A stretch of DNA of 42,162 nucleotides from Caldifarciminota bacterium (GTDB lineage: Bacteria > Hydrothermota > Tepidihabitantia > SM23-42), in contig JACUUY010000006.1 in NCBI GenBank assembly GCA_014859085.1, positions 1-42,162 of the forward strand, in the 5' to 3' direction. Below, one piece after another: positions 1-8,654 of the stretch. A model generated the notes under the pieces. That model had not been told where the DNA came from and did no database searches. It saw only the letters and a program-made list of their open reading frames with translations. The position numbers and the translations under genes are program-made. The first letter of the stretch is position 1, and the number at the start of each line of letters is the position of its first letter.

Positions 1-2
1 TA

Positions 3-2756
3 GTGGAGTCCATTCCACCAATCACGCTCGACAGCCAAGACGTCTGGCAGGTTGCCGCGTACATAGATACACTCGCCGAGATCCAGGGGTTCGGCCTGTT
101 GGATAGCGCGAACTTCCTGCGCTATTCGTTCGCCGGCACGCAGTTGCTCAATATCAATACCTGGGTTCCCGTCTATCAGGGAGCGTTTCCCATGCGGACG
201 TGGAACCACTATCGCCTGCCGGTCGCACAGGACTGGCTCGCGTATCACGGCTATCTGCCGGTGATCACGTCGATCGTGTTCATCAACGACCGCGATTATG
301 ACCCGGATGGTGTCGTATATTTTGATGACATACTCGATATCACAGCCGACCTGCCCATGGCGCCGCAGGTAGCGATCGGATATACACAGGGTGATGTTTA
401 CCAGGACGCAGCCGGCGCGCGATTCGTCGATATTCAGTTCTACAGCACCGTAATTGATACAGATTCGTGGTACCACGACTATTTCTGGCACTTCGGCGAC
501 GGTTCGACGAGCAGCGAACCGGATCCGTTCCACACGTATGTTGTCCTGGATGATCATGACTACACGGTGCTGCTCGAAGTCGCCGACAGCACGGACCGCT
601 GGGGACGCGCCACATGCCAGGTGTCGGTCGACACCGGACCCACGACCTATCCATTGACCATCAATTTCGTCGGCGACATCATGCTCGCGCGCCGCTACGA
701 ACAGCCCGGCGGGATCATACCCACGCTCGGGGTCGAGGCGATCTTTGAGCCGACCCTGCCGTATCTGGGTGAAGCGGCCGAGATCACGGTCGCCAATCTT
801 GAAGGCCCTCTGACCAACACGGGCACGCCGCACCCAACCAAGCCGATCATATTCAGGAGTTCGCCGGCGAATGTCGCGGGGCTCGTCTATGCGGGTATCG
901 ATGTCGTTTCGATCGCCAATAATCACATCATTGACTACGGCCTTGAGGGCTTGCAGCAAACACAAGATGTGCTCGACGCACACAATATCCTCTATTCAGG
1001 CGCGGGCGCGAACTCCTATGAAGCGTACCAACCTGTTTTCGTCAATCAGAAGGGTACGAATATCGCTTTTCTCGCTTCGAGCGATCGGACCGGACAGTAC
1101 GACAACTATCAGCCGTACCTCAACGCCGGTTTCAACAAACCAGGTTTTGCCAACCTCACGCAGTTCGATGTCACGCGCCAGATCCAGGCCGTGGAAAACG
1201 AGGCCGATATCATCATTGTTGAGATGCACTCCGGCGATGAATACAACCCGCTGCCCGAGACAATGGAGCGCGATGCTCGCGACTACGCCGAAGATGAGAT
1301 GTACTCACCGTTCCTCCTCGTGCCCGGCCGGAGCGATATCGCCGACCGCAGACACGCGATCGACCAGGGAGCCGATCTCGTCATCTGCCACCACGTGCAC
1401 GTCCTGCAGGGTTTCGAAGTCTATAATGGCAAATTGATCGCGCACTCACTGGGCAATTTCACGTTCGACCTCAACTACCCGGAGACCTTTCCTTCGATGA
1501 TCCTCACCGGAAAGATCGGCAGCGCCGGCTTCTACGATTACCGTGTGGCGCCGGTATACATCGATGATTACATTCCCCGGCGCGCAAGGGGCGAGCTGGG
1601 ACTGCACATCCTTGATTACCTCGCGCGCCGCAGTCGGGACCTGGGCACCTACCTCGTTGTCGACCGGGACAGCGTGGCCGCGCAGGTCATCCTCGATACG
1701 CTCGGCCTCACGTCGACGACGACCTTCCACACGGATACGGTCCAATTGCGCCAGGAGAACGGCCAGTGGGTTTCGACCCCGCTCCGCCTTTCCAGACGGG
1801 GTGATATCTCTTCGCTCATCTCGATCGATCCTGGGGCCGACTGGCAATTCAGGCTGGGCCGGGAGACCGTCTGGTTCGGCAATTTCGAAGACGAAGGCTG
1901 CACGATGTGGTTGCTTGACCATCCGGATGAGTTCTTTGATGACAGCATTTTCTATGCCGGCGCACGGTCCCTGTGCCAATTCCGCTCGCAGCAGAATGTC
2001 ACCATCGCCACCCACTTCGAGAACCGCCTTGTCTGCTATTCAGATACCATCGGGTACACCTTGTACGGACACATCCGAACCGACAACGGGAATAATGCCG
2101 AGGTGCAGGTCAGATTCTATCAGTCGCGAACGACCGGTTTTTCGATCGGTTCCGAAGCCACGGAGCAGGTCAGCGGCACGAACGAATGGGCTCTCTACTA
2201 TAAGAACTTCTTCCCGGCCAACGGCACGAACTTCGTTGATGTCTGGCTGCGAAGCGCCGGACCGCAAACCGGTGACGGTTACGCGTGGTTTGACAACGTC
2301 GGCATCATCGAATGGGAGGCATGGCAGCCGCTCAGCCCGGGGCTTTCCTTTGCCAGGCCTTATGATTACTCGTGGATCCAGGTTCGCACCCAGGACCAGA
2401 TCTATCAAGCCACGCTGTCGTACGAAGAAACAGAATACAATCCAGGCACCGCGCTGCGGGAAGTGATTGCGAAACTTCCGGCGTTCACTTCATTGCAGTG
2501 TTATCCCAATCCGACGAACGCGGCGATCACCATTCAGTACTCGCTGATCGAGACGGCCAAAGTAACGATGAAGATCTACAATGTTCTGGGACAGGAAGTT
2601 AAAACACTGGTCGACGGACCCCAACGCGCCGGGTACAAGACAGTCACGTGGGATGGACTTGACAACTGGAACCAGACCCTCAGCGCCGGAATATATTTCT
2701 GCCGGGTCCGGACTGCAACAGACGCGCGCACGATCAAGTTAGTGCTGCTCAGATAG
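3..2756 (+). CDS. CapA-family metallophosphatase-like secreted protein with PKD and C-terminal sorting domains (5' truncated)
   Basis: The frame is open to the left edge and the visible N-terminus (GTG at 3) has no signal peptide, so the gene almost certainly starts outside the window. Visible order: unassigned region (residues 1-130), PKD-like Ig fold with the WHFGDG motif (about 140-212), a CapA/PgsA-type metallophosphatase-like domain (about 218-500: VGDIMLAR, VANLEGP, SIANNHIIDYG, VICHHVHVLQG, AHSLGNFTFD), a beta-rich, carbohydrate-binding-like region (about 600-800) and a C-terminal sorting module (about 830-917: LQCYPNPTN, YNVLGQEVKTL, LSAGIYFCRV, TIKLVLLR). CapA domains belong to systems that attach or export poly-gamma-glutamate or capsule, but many free-standing relatives have no proven role. 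The C-terminus implies export by a type IX-like route and surface retention. The architecture is clear; the substrate is not. Confidence 0.85.
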   Translation: MESIPPITLDSQDVWQVAAYIDTLAEIQGFGLLDSANFLRYSFAGTQLLNINTWVPVYQGAFPMRTWNHYRLPVAQDWLAYHGYLPVITSIVFINDRDYDPDGVVYFDDILDITADLPMAPQVAIGYTQGDVYQDAAGARFVDIQFYSTVIDTDSWYHDYFWHFGDGSTSSEPDPFHTYVVLDDHDYTVLLEVADSTDRWGRATCQVSVDTGPTTYPLTINFVGDIMLARRYEQPGGIIPTLGVEAIFEPTLPYLGEAAEITVANLEGPLTNTGTPHPTKPIIFRSSPANVAGLVYAGIDVVSIANNHIIDYGLEGLQQTQDVLDAHNILYSGAGANSYEAYQPVFVNQKGTNIAFLASSDRTGQYDNYQPYLNAGFNKPGFANLTQFDVTRQIQAVENEADIIIVEMHSGDEYNPLPETMERDARDYAEDEMYSPFLLVPGRSDIADRRHAIDQGADLVICHHVHVLQGFEVYNGKLIAHSLGNFTFDLNYPETFPSMILTGKIGSAGFYDYRVAPVYIDDYIPRRARGELGLHILDYLARRSRDLGTYLVVDRDSVAAQVILDTLGLTSTTTFHTDTVQLRQENGQWVSTPLRLSRRGDISSLISIDPGADWQFRLGRETVWFGNFEDEGCTMWLLDHPDEFFDDSIFYAGARSLCQFRSQQNVTIATHFENRLVCYSDTIGYTLYGHIRTDNGNNAEVQVRFYQSRTTGFSIGSEATEQVSGTNEWALYYKNFFPANGTNFVDVWLRSAGPQTGDGYAWFDNVGIIEWEAWQPLSPGLSFARPYDYSWIQVRTQDQIYQATLSYEETEYNPGTALREVIAKLPAFTSLQCYPNPTNAAITIQYSLIETAKVTMKIYNVLGQEVKTLVDGPQRAGYKTVTWDGLDNWNQTLSAGIYFCRVRTATDARTIKLVLLR

Positions 2757-2908
2757 GAAAGTAATAAGGACACCAGATACCGCCCGCGAAAATTGTCAAA
2801 TTGTCAAGCACCGTCCCCGAAGGAATATTTTGACGCAAAATCGCAGTAAACCCTTCTGCCGCGGCGGTGTCTTAAGTATAGCAAATAATAAGCGCAATCA
2901 CAGTTACG

Positions 2909-2937
2909 AACCGGGCGCGGGCTCGGTTTTGTTTATT
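2909..2937 (+). terminator. Candidate rho-independent terminator after the CapA gene
   Basis: An 8-bp stem (2909-2916 with 921-928 of the same kilobase, one G-T pair) closes a GCGG tetraloop, and the 3' arm runs into TTGTTTATT. It lies 150 bp after the CapA stop and 57 bp before the transglycosylase start, so it could separate the two transcription units. The T-run is interrupted. Confidence 0.45.
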
Positions 2938-2993
2938 AGCTATACGTTATTGTGTCAGAGCTGAATAAGCCGCGACACGAGGAGGATATGACA

Positions 2994-3605
2994 ATGAGGA
3001 AAGTCGTACCAATAATTGCCGAGGGAATTGCCATTTGCGTTATCTCAATTCTCTTCTGGCAGATGATCGTCATGCGCAACAATCTTCGCGAGAAGATCGG
3101 CATGATGAATATGATGATCTCCAGATACGAAGCAAAGGCGCAATTCCTCGAGGATTACCTGCCGATGGTGAGCGCGTACACCGGCTCTGATATCACGGCC
3201 AAACGCATTCTCGCGGCCGTTTACGAGAACAGCCGTCAGTATGACCTGGCGCCGGAGCTGTTATTGTCAGTCATTCAGGTCGAATCTGAATTCAATCCCC
3301 GGGCATACAGCAGAGCCGGAGCGATCGGTTTGATGCAGATCATGCCGGTCACCGGCATCTATGTCGGCCGGACCCTCGGACTGCGAATCGACAATGAACA
3401 GGATCTTTACGATATTGAGAAAAATATTCAGATCGGTGCCGTATTCATCAAAGAATGTATTGAGCGTATGGGCGAGCAAAGGGGGCTGGGCTATTATTAT
3501 GCCGGACGCCATACGCAGCATTATCCAATTTACACAAGGAAGATTGCGGCCGCCAAGGAGTTGTGGCTCGCTGCGGTCGCCGATCCAAACTACAGCATGC
3601 AGTAA
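2994..3605 (+). CDS. Membrane-anchored lytic transglycosylase (SLT domain)
   Basis: The protein has 203 residues. An N-terminal hydrophobic segment (about residues 5-22) anchors it, a short coiled stretch follows, and the SLT/goose-lysozyme-like fold covers about 75-190: SVIQVESEFNPRAYS with the catalytic Glu, GAIGLMQIMP, then the YYYAGRHTQHYPIYTRKI C-terminal signature. Such enzymes cleave the MurNAc-GlcNAc bond in peptidoglycan, forming 1,6-anhydro ends. The ATG at 2994 is chosen because GAGGAGG at 2979-2985 sits 8 nt ahead of it; an in-frame ATG at 2988 is too close to that site and the GTG at 2952 has none. It converges with the Bat operon, leaving only 15 bp between stop codons. Confidence 0.88.
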   Translation: MRKVVPIIAEGIAICVISILFWQMIVMRNNLREKIGMMNMMISRYEAKAQFLEDYLPMVSAYTGSDITAKRILAAVYENSRQYDLAPELLLSVIQVESEFNPRAYSRAGAIGLMQIMPVTGIYVGRTLGLRIDNEQDLYDIEKNIQIGAVFIKECIERMGEQRGLGYYYAGRHTQHYPIYTRKIAAAKELWLAAVADPNYSMQ

Positions 3606-3620
3606 GTGCGGCGCACTGTC

Positions 3621-4340
3621 TCAGAATATCTCTTCGAGCGCCGCTTCGGTCACCCAACCGCCAATGCCGCCGGACAGCTGGATCAGTGCGTAACCATTCC
3701 TCGTTTCACGGATCCATGCTTCTGCTCCGTCATGCAAGAGAATGATCACTTTGTAATCGTCGGCCGGGCCGCTCAGAACACTGACCTCGGGCCCCGTAAC
3801 AACCGCGTGGCGCCCTGTTTTCTCGCCCAGCCAGACCTGCCAGTTGATGAAGAAAAATATACACAGAACCGCAGCCGTGATGGCAGCATAGCCGAAGACG
3901 CGTATCCGAAAGATGAGGTGGAGTGACAGCAGAACGGATGCAGCCACGAAGAAGAACGTTGTCAGGATCTGCGTTTCATACAATGAGAAGTAGTGAAACA
4001 AGGCATCGAGAATGCTGATCAGGGGACTCGCGGCCAGCTGGACCTTGTCAACCCGGTAATTGCGCACGAACTCAAGGTTATGCGTGATGTCCTGGTCCCG
4101 GGGCGCAAGAAAGTGTGCGACGCGGTAGTGCAAGACGGATTTGCCCAGCATGCCCTTCTTGAAATACGCGTTACCGAGATTGTAATGGATACCGGCACTG
4201 CGGACCATTTGAAGGGCCTGCTCGTAGGCAGCGATCGCCTCGCTGTACCGCCCCTGCAGAAAGTACTCATTGCCCCGGTTATATGACTCCGTGGCATCGA
4301 GTTCGAACTGCGTGATGGAGAGGATAAGAAGGATCATCAT
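3621..4340 (-). CDS. batE: BatE-like TPR and SH3-domain membrane protein
   Basis: The protein has 239 residues: a short hydrophobic start, two TPR motifs (about 15-85; SYNRGNEYFLQGRYSEAI, IHYNLGNAYFKKGMLGKS), a central pair of transmembrane helices (about 125-175) and a C-terminal bacterial SH3-like domain (about 180-239; VSVLSGPADDYKVIILLHDG, GGWVTEAALEEIF). This matches BatE, the last gene of Bacteroides aerotolerance (bat) operons; the biochemical role of BatE is unknown. The start at 4340 forms an ATGA overlap with the batD stop, so coupled translation is likely; a second ATG at 4337 is equally possible. Upstream in-frame codons lie inside batD and were rejected. Confidence 0.8.
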   Translation of the reverse strand: MMILLILSITQFELDATESYNRGNEYFLQGRYSEAIAAYEQALQMVRSAGIHYNLGNAYFKKGMLGKSVLHYRVAHFLAPRDQDITHNLEFVRNYRVDKVQLAASPLISILDALFHYFSLYETQILTTFFFVAASVLLSLHLIFRIRVFGYAAITAAVLCIFFFINWQVWLGEKTGRHAVVTGPEVSVLSGPADDYKVIILLHDGAEAWIRETRNGYALIQLSGGIGGWVTEAALEEIF

Positions 4341-6073
4341 AGACCGCTTATCAGTTCCTTGGCCTTTTGCAGGAGCAACCGGGGATTCTCGGTCCTGATC
4401 TCCGGCAGGAAACGCAGGTCGCACTCCATCAATAACTCGCTCAATCTCTTCGTGTTATCCGCGCTCACGCCCCTCTTTTCCAGTTCTCCAATAAGATCCC
4501 CGGTCGTAAGAGACCCGACATCGAGATTATATCGGTCACCGATATACCCCAACAGAACTCTTGACAACGCACCATAGAATCCCTTTTCATTGCGCTTTTT
4601 CAACTCATTCTCGGCCTCTCTCATGCGGTTCCTGAGCAGTCTGCTCGATCTGATTTTGCGGGCATAAGCCCGGTCGTTGATAAGCCGGGTTTGGTGCCTT
4701 CGATAGGTCAATGCCAGTCCGATCATAAACAGGGATGCGATGTACGGCATCCAGAGCCATTGGCCAGCCGATAGTCCCTGCTCCTTCAACCTTCTGACGT
4801 CCGGTTTGATATAACGCACATCCGTGCCAATTACCCTGAGGCCGCCGGCTTGCGCCGTCTCACCCGCCGTCGACGTCTGGATCGCGGTGAATTTCAGTCT
4901 CTCGGTCGTGACCGTGTGGTACTTCTTGTCAACCGGATCAAAGTACGCGATCGCAATGGCCGGCACGACATGTTCGCCATCGGTCTGCGGGATGAGCGGA
5001 TAGCGGAACTCCTTGTATCCCCTGAAAGTCGTTCCCGGAAAATCAACGCTGGTTCTGGTCTCAGGATCGAGGACCCTCACGCCCGGGATAGAGGGGATCA
5101 AAGGTTTCTCGACCAGTTTGATGTTGCCTGACCCGGTGATCCGTATGAGCAGGTCGATCGGCTCAGCACCTTCCGAGACCGTCCGGTCGAGCGCGCCGCT
5201 GATCGAAAATTCGCCAACGCCGCCCGTGAAGACATCGGGCTTTCCTTCAACCGGCAATGGTATCACCTCCACGTAGTGACGGTCGGATTGAAGAGGCACA
5301 ATGCTGGGCCGGCTGAAAACATCGAAAAAGTCGCGCGGTGAGCGGACAACGGCGACATTGAGCTTCATCGACGCGACCTGCAACCGTCCGCTGGTCACCG
5401 GGAATAGTGCCGACTTCTTCAGCACGCAATAGTCATAAACCTTCCCGTCAACCGGCTTGCGCTGAAATTCGATGCGCTGGGCATCGTATATCGGTTCGAC
5501 CCAGAAACCGCTGAACGAGGGAGCCGACGCAAGGTTGATATCGGCAAGCCTCAACCTCGTGTAAAGGGTATATTCGACGAACACCGGCTCGCCCACGTAG
5601 ACGGTTCTGCGATTCACGGTCGCCACCAAACGGAGATCTTCGGCGACCGCGATACCCGGGTCTTGGGGCACGGGCGCTGGCTGGCCACCCTGGATAACCT
5701 TGATGGCGATCGGCTCGGTCTGGTAGGTCTCGCCCCTCCACTCGAGCCGGCATGGACCGATCGCGGTCTCGCCCGGTGCGCGCGGATAGAGCGTGTAAAT
5801 GAAGTTGATGAACTGCCGGCGGACCGTCTTTCCGCCCGCAACCTGAATGCTCGTCGATTGTGACGTTGAAGTACCTCCGATATCGAACGCCGGCAGGTCG
5901 GGCAGCTGCGGCGCAGGCACCTGCCCGATGTCTTCACCTTCGACCGACACGGTCAACAGGAACGGGTCGCCGATCCTCACCTCGGTGCTGCTGACCGATG
6001 CAACGAAATTCAGCGCGCTGCCCGGAAGCAGGGCAACCAGGCAGAAGAAAATCTTACCAATCCTTGTCAACAT
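4337..6073 (-). CDS. batD: BatD-type oxygen-tolerance protein
   Basis: The protein has 578 residues with an N-terminal signal/anchor (MLTRIGKIFFCLVALLPGSA). Tandem Ig-like beta domains follow (about 25-390) with the family hallmarks VRIGDPFLLTVSVEG, PDLPAFDIGGTSTSQS, a YVGEPVFVEYTLY-type block and SISGALDRTVSEGAEPIDLLIRITGSGNIK. One transmembrane helix lies near 425-445 and a basic cytoplasmic helical tail follows. BatD is the large periplasmic component of the bat cluster. In Bacteroides fragilis the bat genes improve survival on air exposure; in other taxa the link is to envelope stress, and no enzymatic activity is known. It overlaps batC by 20 bp and batE by 4 bp. Confidence 0.88.
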   Translation of the reverse strand: MLTRIGKIFFCLVALLPGSALNFVASVSSTEVRIGDPFLLTVSVEGEDIGQVPAPQLPDLPAFDIGGTSTSQSTSIQVAGGKTVRRQFINFIYTLYPRAPGETAIGPCRLEWRGETYQTEPIAIKVIQGGQPAPVPQDPGIAVAEDLRLVATVNRRTVYVGEPVFVEYTLYTRLRLADINLASAPSFSGFWVEPIYDAQRIEFQRKPVDGKVYDYCVLKKSALFPVTSGRLQVASMKLNVAVVRSPRDFFDVFSRPSIVPLQSDRHYVEVIPLPVEGKPDVFTGGVGEFSISGALDRTVSEGAEPIDLLIRITGSGNIKLVEKPLIPSIPGVRVLDPETRTSVDFPGTTFRGYKEFRYPLIPQTDGEHVVPAIAIAYFDPVDKKYHTVTTERLKFTAIQTSTAGETAQAGGLRVIGTDVRYIKPDVRRLKEQGLSAGQWLWMPYIASLFMIGLALTYRRHQTRLINDRAYARKIRSSRLLRNRMREAENELKKRNEKGFYGALSRVLLGYIGDRYNLDVGSLTTGDLIGELEKRGVSADNTKRLSELLMECDLRFLPEIRTENPRLLLQKAKELISGL

Positions 6074-6680
6074 CTCCCTTGCTCTCCTGACGCCGCGACT
6101 TCTCGAGATCCTCTTTCTCCTTGTCCTGCAATGCCTGGAGGATCCGTTCTGCCTCTTCCCCGCTTATTTCACCTTCCTGCGGCTCGGGTCGCGGCTGCTC
6201 TTGCTGCTCATCCTGCCCGGTCGAATCGCTCTGCGCTTGGTTCTCGATCTGCTTCTTCACCTTAAGGCAGAACTCGAGGTTCTGTTTCGCATCGAGGTCC
6301 TTTGGATCCACAAGCAGCGACATTCTATACGCCTCGATCGCCGCGTCAAGCTGTCCTTTTCTGAACTGGCTGTTCCCGATATTATAAAAGATATCCGCGT
6401 GGAAACCCATATCCTTCTCCAGGAAGCCGAGCTGAAACTCACTGATCGCCTCATCGTATTCTTGCATCCGGTAAAGCACGCGGCCTATGTTGTAATGAAT
6501 CTTCGGATTGTCCGGCTCCTGCACCAACGCCTCCTGATAATGCCGCAGCGCCTCGGCGTATTCACCTTTTCGCTCCAGGCGATTGCCGCGCCGCATACTT
6601 GCGCCGACATCAGACCAGCCGAGAGCACCAAGAATGAGCACACCACACAGCAGGAATTTTGCCGGACGATCAGAGATCAT
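6054..6680 (-). CDS. batC: BatC-like TPR protein
   Basis: The protein has 208 residues: a signal-like N-terminus (KFLLCGVLILGALGWSDVGAS), three to four TPR motifs (about 30-140; GNRLERKGEYAEALRHYQEAL, IHYNIGRVLYRMQEYDEAISEF, IFYNIGNSQFRKGQLDAAIEAY) and a charged Gln/Glu-rich tail (QDEQQEQPRPEPQEGEIS). This is the BatC layout, a periplasmic adaptor thought to bring Bat proteins together. The start at 6680 overlaps the end of batB by 11 bp, and its stop lies 20 bp inside batD, so all three messages are probably translated together. Confidence 0.8.
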   Translation of the reverse strand: MISDRPAKFLLCGVLILGALGWSDVGASMRRGNRLERKGEYAEALRHYQEALVQEPDNPKIHYNIGRVLYRMQEYDEAISEFQLGFLEKDMGFHADIFYNIGNSQFRKGQLDAAIEAYRMSLLVDPKDLDAKQNLEFCLKVKKQIENQAQSDSTGQDEQQEQPRPEPQEGEISGEEAERILQALQDKEKEDLEKSRRQESKGDVDKDW

Positions 6681-7680
6681 ACCACCACCCCTTCCGGTCG
6701 TTCAACAGCGCTCCCAGCAGTACGAGCGCAAATGCCGGCAACAGGAAGTACTGATACCTTTCCTCGTATTCGACGTACTCGCCGGCGCCGATCTCTTTTC
6801 TCTTTATCCGGTCGAGTTCGGCGACCAGGCGGTCCACGTAAGCACCCTCGCTGCGGAAATACCGGCCATCGGCCGCCTTTGCCAGGACAATGAGCAATCT
6901 CTCGGAGAGCCGGGACATCACGATCTTGTCGTCCCGGTCTTTCTTGTAGGACACGAAATTCCCGTGTGGATCAAACTCGGGCACGGGCGAGCCTTCAACC
7001 GTCGCAACGCCGACCGCGAACAACTTCGTACCCTGATCCCGGATCTTGTTCACAACCGCCACGGGATCGCCGGAGAGATTATCACCGTCCGTGAATAGAA
7101 CGAGCGCCTTGTGAGTATCTTCACCGGGATCGAACAACGAGTTTGAAACCGTTATTGCTCTTTCCAGGTCGGTGCCGGGTCTGGGCACGACATCCGGCGA
7201 TATTATATCGAGGAAAAGCTTCGCCGCATCGATGTCGGTCGTGAGCGGGCACATTACATAGCATTCGCCGGCGAATGCCGTGATGCCCACCCGGTTCCCT
7301 CTCAGGCTCTCGAGCAGCAGCGAAATCTCGGTCTTCGCCCGGCGCAGACGATCCGGTTTCAGATCCTGCGCAAGCATGCTCTTCGATGCATCGAGCGCGA
7401 TCACGACATCAATACCCGCGCCCTTGTAGACCTGTAATCGTTCGCCCCACTTGGGACGGGCAAGGGCGATTATCAAAAAGACGAAGCCCGCGACGAGCAG
7501 CACGTGCTGCGCGGCCTGCAAGCGGACGCTCACCGAGTCGGTTATTCTCGGCACGATCGCCGGATCTACGAACTTCCTGAGCCGCCGGCTGCGGCGTGCC
7601 ATGTGCCAGAGAAACCCGATGATGAAGACCGGTGCAAGGAAGAACAGGTAGAGGTATTGAGGGGCGGCCCACTTGATCAC
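6670..7680 (-). CDS. batB: BatB-like von Willebrand A membrane protein
   Basis: The protein has 336 residues. Two N-terminal transmembrane helices (about 8-26 and 58-76) frame a basic cytoplasmic stretch and the typical LARPKWGE sequence. The vWA domain (about 88-290) has the metal-site motif DASKS (97-101) and the later TDGDN motif. One C-terminal helix (about 310-330) returns it to the membrane. BatA and BatB form a membrane pair whose vWA domains probably bind a shared partner through a divalent metal. Start 7680 overlaps the batA stop by 4 bp. BatB is assigned over BatA from gene order and residual sequence character. Confidence 0.85.
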   Translation of the reverse strand: MIKWAAPQYLYLFFLAPVFIIGFLWHMARRSRRLRKFVDPAIVPRITDSVSVRLQAAQHVLLVAGFVFLIIALARPKWGERLQVYKGAGIDVVIALDASKSMLAQDLKPDRLRRAKTEISLLLESLRGNRVGITAFAGECYVMCPLTTDIDAAKLFLDIISPDVVPRPGTDLERAITVSNSLFDPGEDTHKALVLFTDGDNLSGDPVAVVNKIRDQGTKLFAVGVATVEGSPVPEFDPHGNFVSYKKDRDDKIVMSRLSERLLIVLAKAADGRYFRSEGAYVDRLVAELDRIKRKEIGAGEYVEYEERYQYFLLPAFALVLLGALLNDRKGWWYDL

Positions 7681-8654
7681 GGCAACCTTCTGAAGACGAC
7701 AAGGACCAGCGCAAAATTCGCAATCAGCAATAGGGCCGCGGGCAGCATCAGATCCCCGCTCTTCTCGGCATAGACCGTATGCTGCAATGTCTTGAAGCTC
7801 GTCGGTTCCATCCGGTCGATCTCATCGTAGACCGTCTTCAATGCCGCACCGTCGGACGCCAGAAATGCGCGGCCGCCGGTTATCTGCGCTATCTCATTCA
7901 ACGTGTTGATGTCAAAATCGATCTCCACCTGAGTGTACCGGCGTCCATATACCGGATGATCGACCGGATAAGGAACCATGCCCTTGGTGCCCACACCGAT
8001 GCAGTACACCTTGATCCCGTACGTCCGGGCGATCTGCGCGGCACTGACCGGGTTTATTTCGCCGCGGTTGTTCACGCCGTCCGTGAGCAGGACTATCGTC
8101 CGGTCGCTGGCGCGCGAGTCCTTCAACCTTGTGACCGCAGTCGCCAGCCCCGTGCCGATCGCCGTGCCGTCTTCCAGAATGCCGAAATCCACATAGTCAA
8201 GCAGGTCTTTAAGTATGACGTGGTCGGTTGTCAGGGGACACTGGGTCAGGGCATCAGCCGCAAAAACAACGAGCCCGATCCGGTCGCCCTTGCGCCGTTC
8301 AATGAATTCCTTTGCCCGTTCCTTGGCGACATGCAGCCGGTTCTTGGGCACGAAATCCTCAGCCCTCATGGAAGTCGAAATATCCAGGCAGAGCATGATA
8401 TCGATGCCCTGGGTCTCGATCTCTTCGTACAGCCGGCCGCGCTGCGGCCTGGCCAGGGCGAGGACGATCAGAACGAGGAGAACACAGATCAGGCAGAATG
8501 GAATACGGCGCATGATCATTCCCCGGTTGCGGGCGGTCTTGAAGTAGGACGTGTCCGAAAACCTTATTGAAGACCGCCTCTTCTTGAATTCGAGGTAGAC
8601 GAGCGGGACCATAAGCAGCAGCAACAGCAAGTAGAGGGGATTCGCGAGAATCAT
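7677..8654 (-). CDS. batA: BatA-like von Willebrand A membrane protein
   Basis: The protein has 325 residues: helices at about 4-20 and 52-70, LARPQRG, then a vWA domain with the DISTS metal-site motif (91-95), the second-site Thr region QCPLTTDH and LLTDGVNNRG, and a final helix near 305-322. It is the first vWA gene of the pair and typical in length for BatA. Both ends overlap neighbours by 4 bp. The metal-ion-dependent adhesion site is complete, so the domain should be competent to bind a protein partner. The partner is unknown; MoxR-type ATPases are the usual functional companions of vWA proteins. Confidence 0.87.
   Translation of the reverse strand: MILANPLYLLLLLLMVPLVYLEFKKRRSSIRFSDTSYFKTARNRGMIMRRIPFCLICVLLVLIVLALARPQRGRLYEEIETQGIDIMLCLDISTSMRAEDFVPKNRLHVAKERAKEFIERRKGDRIGLVVFAADALTQCPLTTDHVILKDLLDYVDFGILEDGTAIGTGLATAVTRLKDSRASDRTIVLLTDGVNNRGEINPVSAAQIARTYGIKVYCIGVGTKGMVPYPVDHPVYGRRYTQVEIDFDINTLNEIAQITGGRAFLASDGAALKTVYDEIDRMEPTSFKTLQHTVYAEKSGDLMLPAALLLIANFALVLVVFRRLP

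Noticed and set aside
1543-2466. 307-codon plus-strand open frame inside the CapA gene
   Set aside because: Out-of-frame reading of the beta-rich region, Ser/Arg-rich without structure; the CapA frame continues to a proper sorting domain.
2770-2860. Possible repeat arm around CACCGTCCCCGA after the CapA gene
   Set aside because: Only a short CGTCCCC resemblance to the GGGGACAGG elements; no inverted partner was found.
6054-6073. Apparent frameshift between batC and batD
   Set aside because: Both frames end and start properly (stop at 6054, ATG with signal peptide at 6073); it is a normal 20-bp gene overlap.
5847-6893. 348-codon plus-strand open frame
   Set aside because: It spans the overlap of batD, batC and batB on the other strand and has no domain-like pattern.
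7779-8570. 263-codon plus-strand open frame
   Set aside because: Antisense to batA with its intact vWA motif; no start context or motif of its own.
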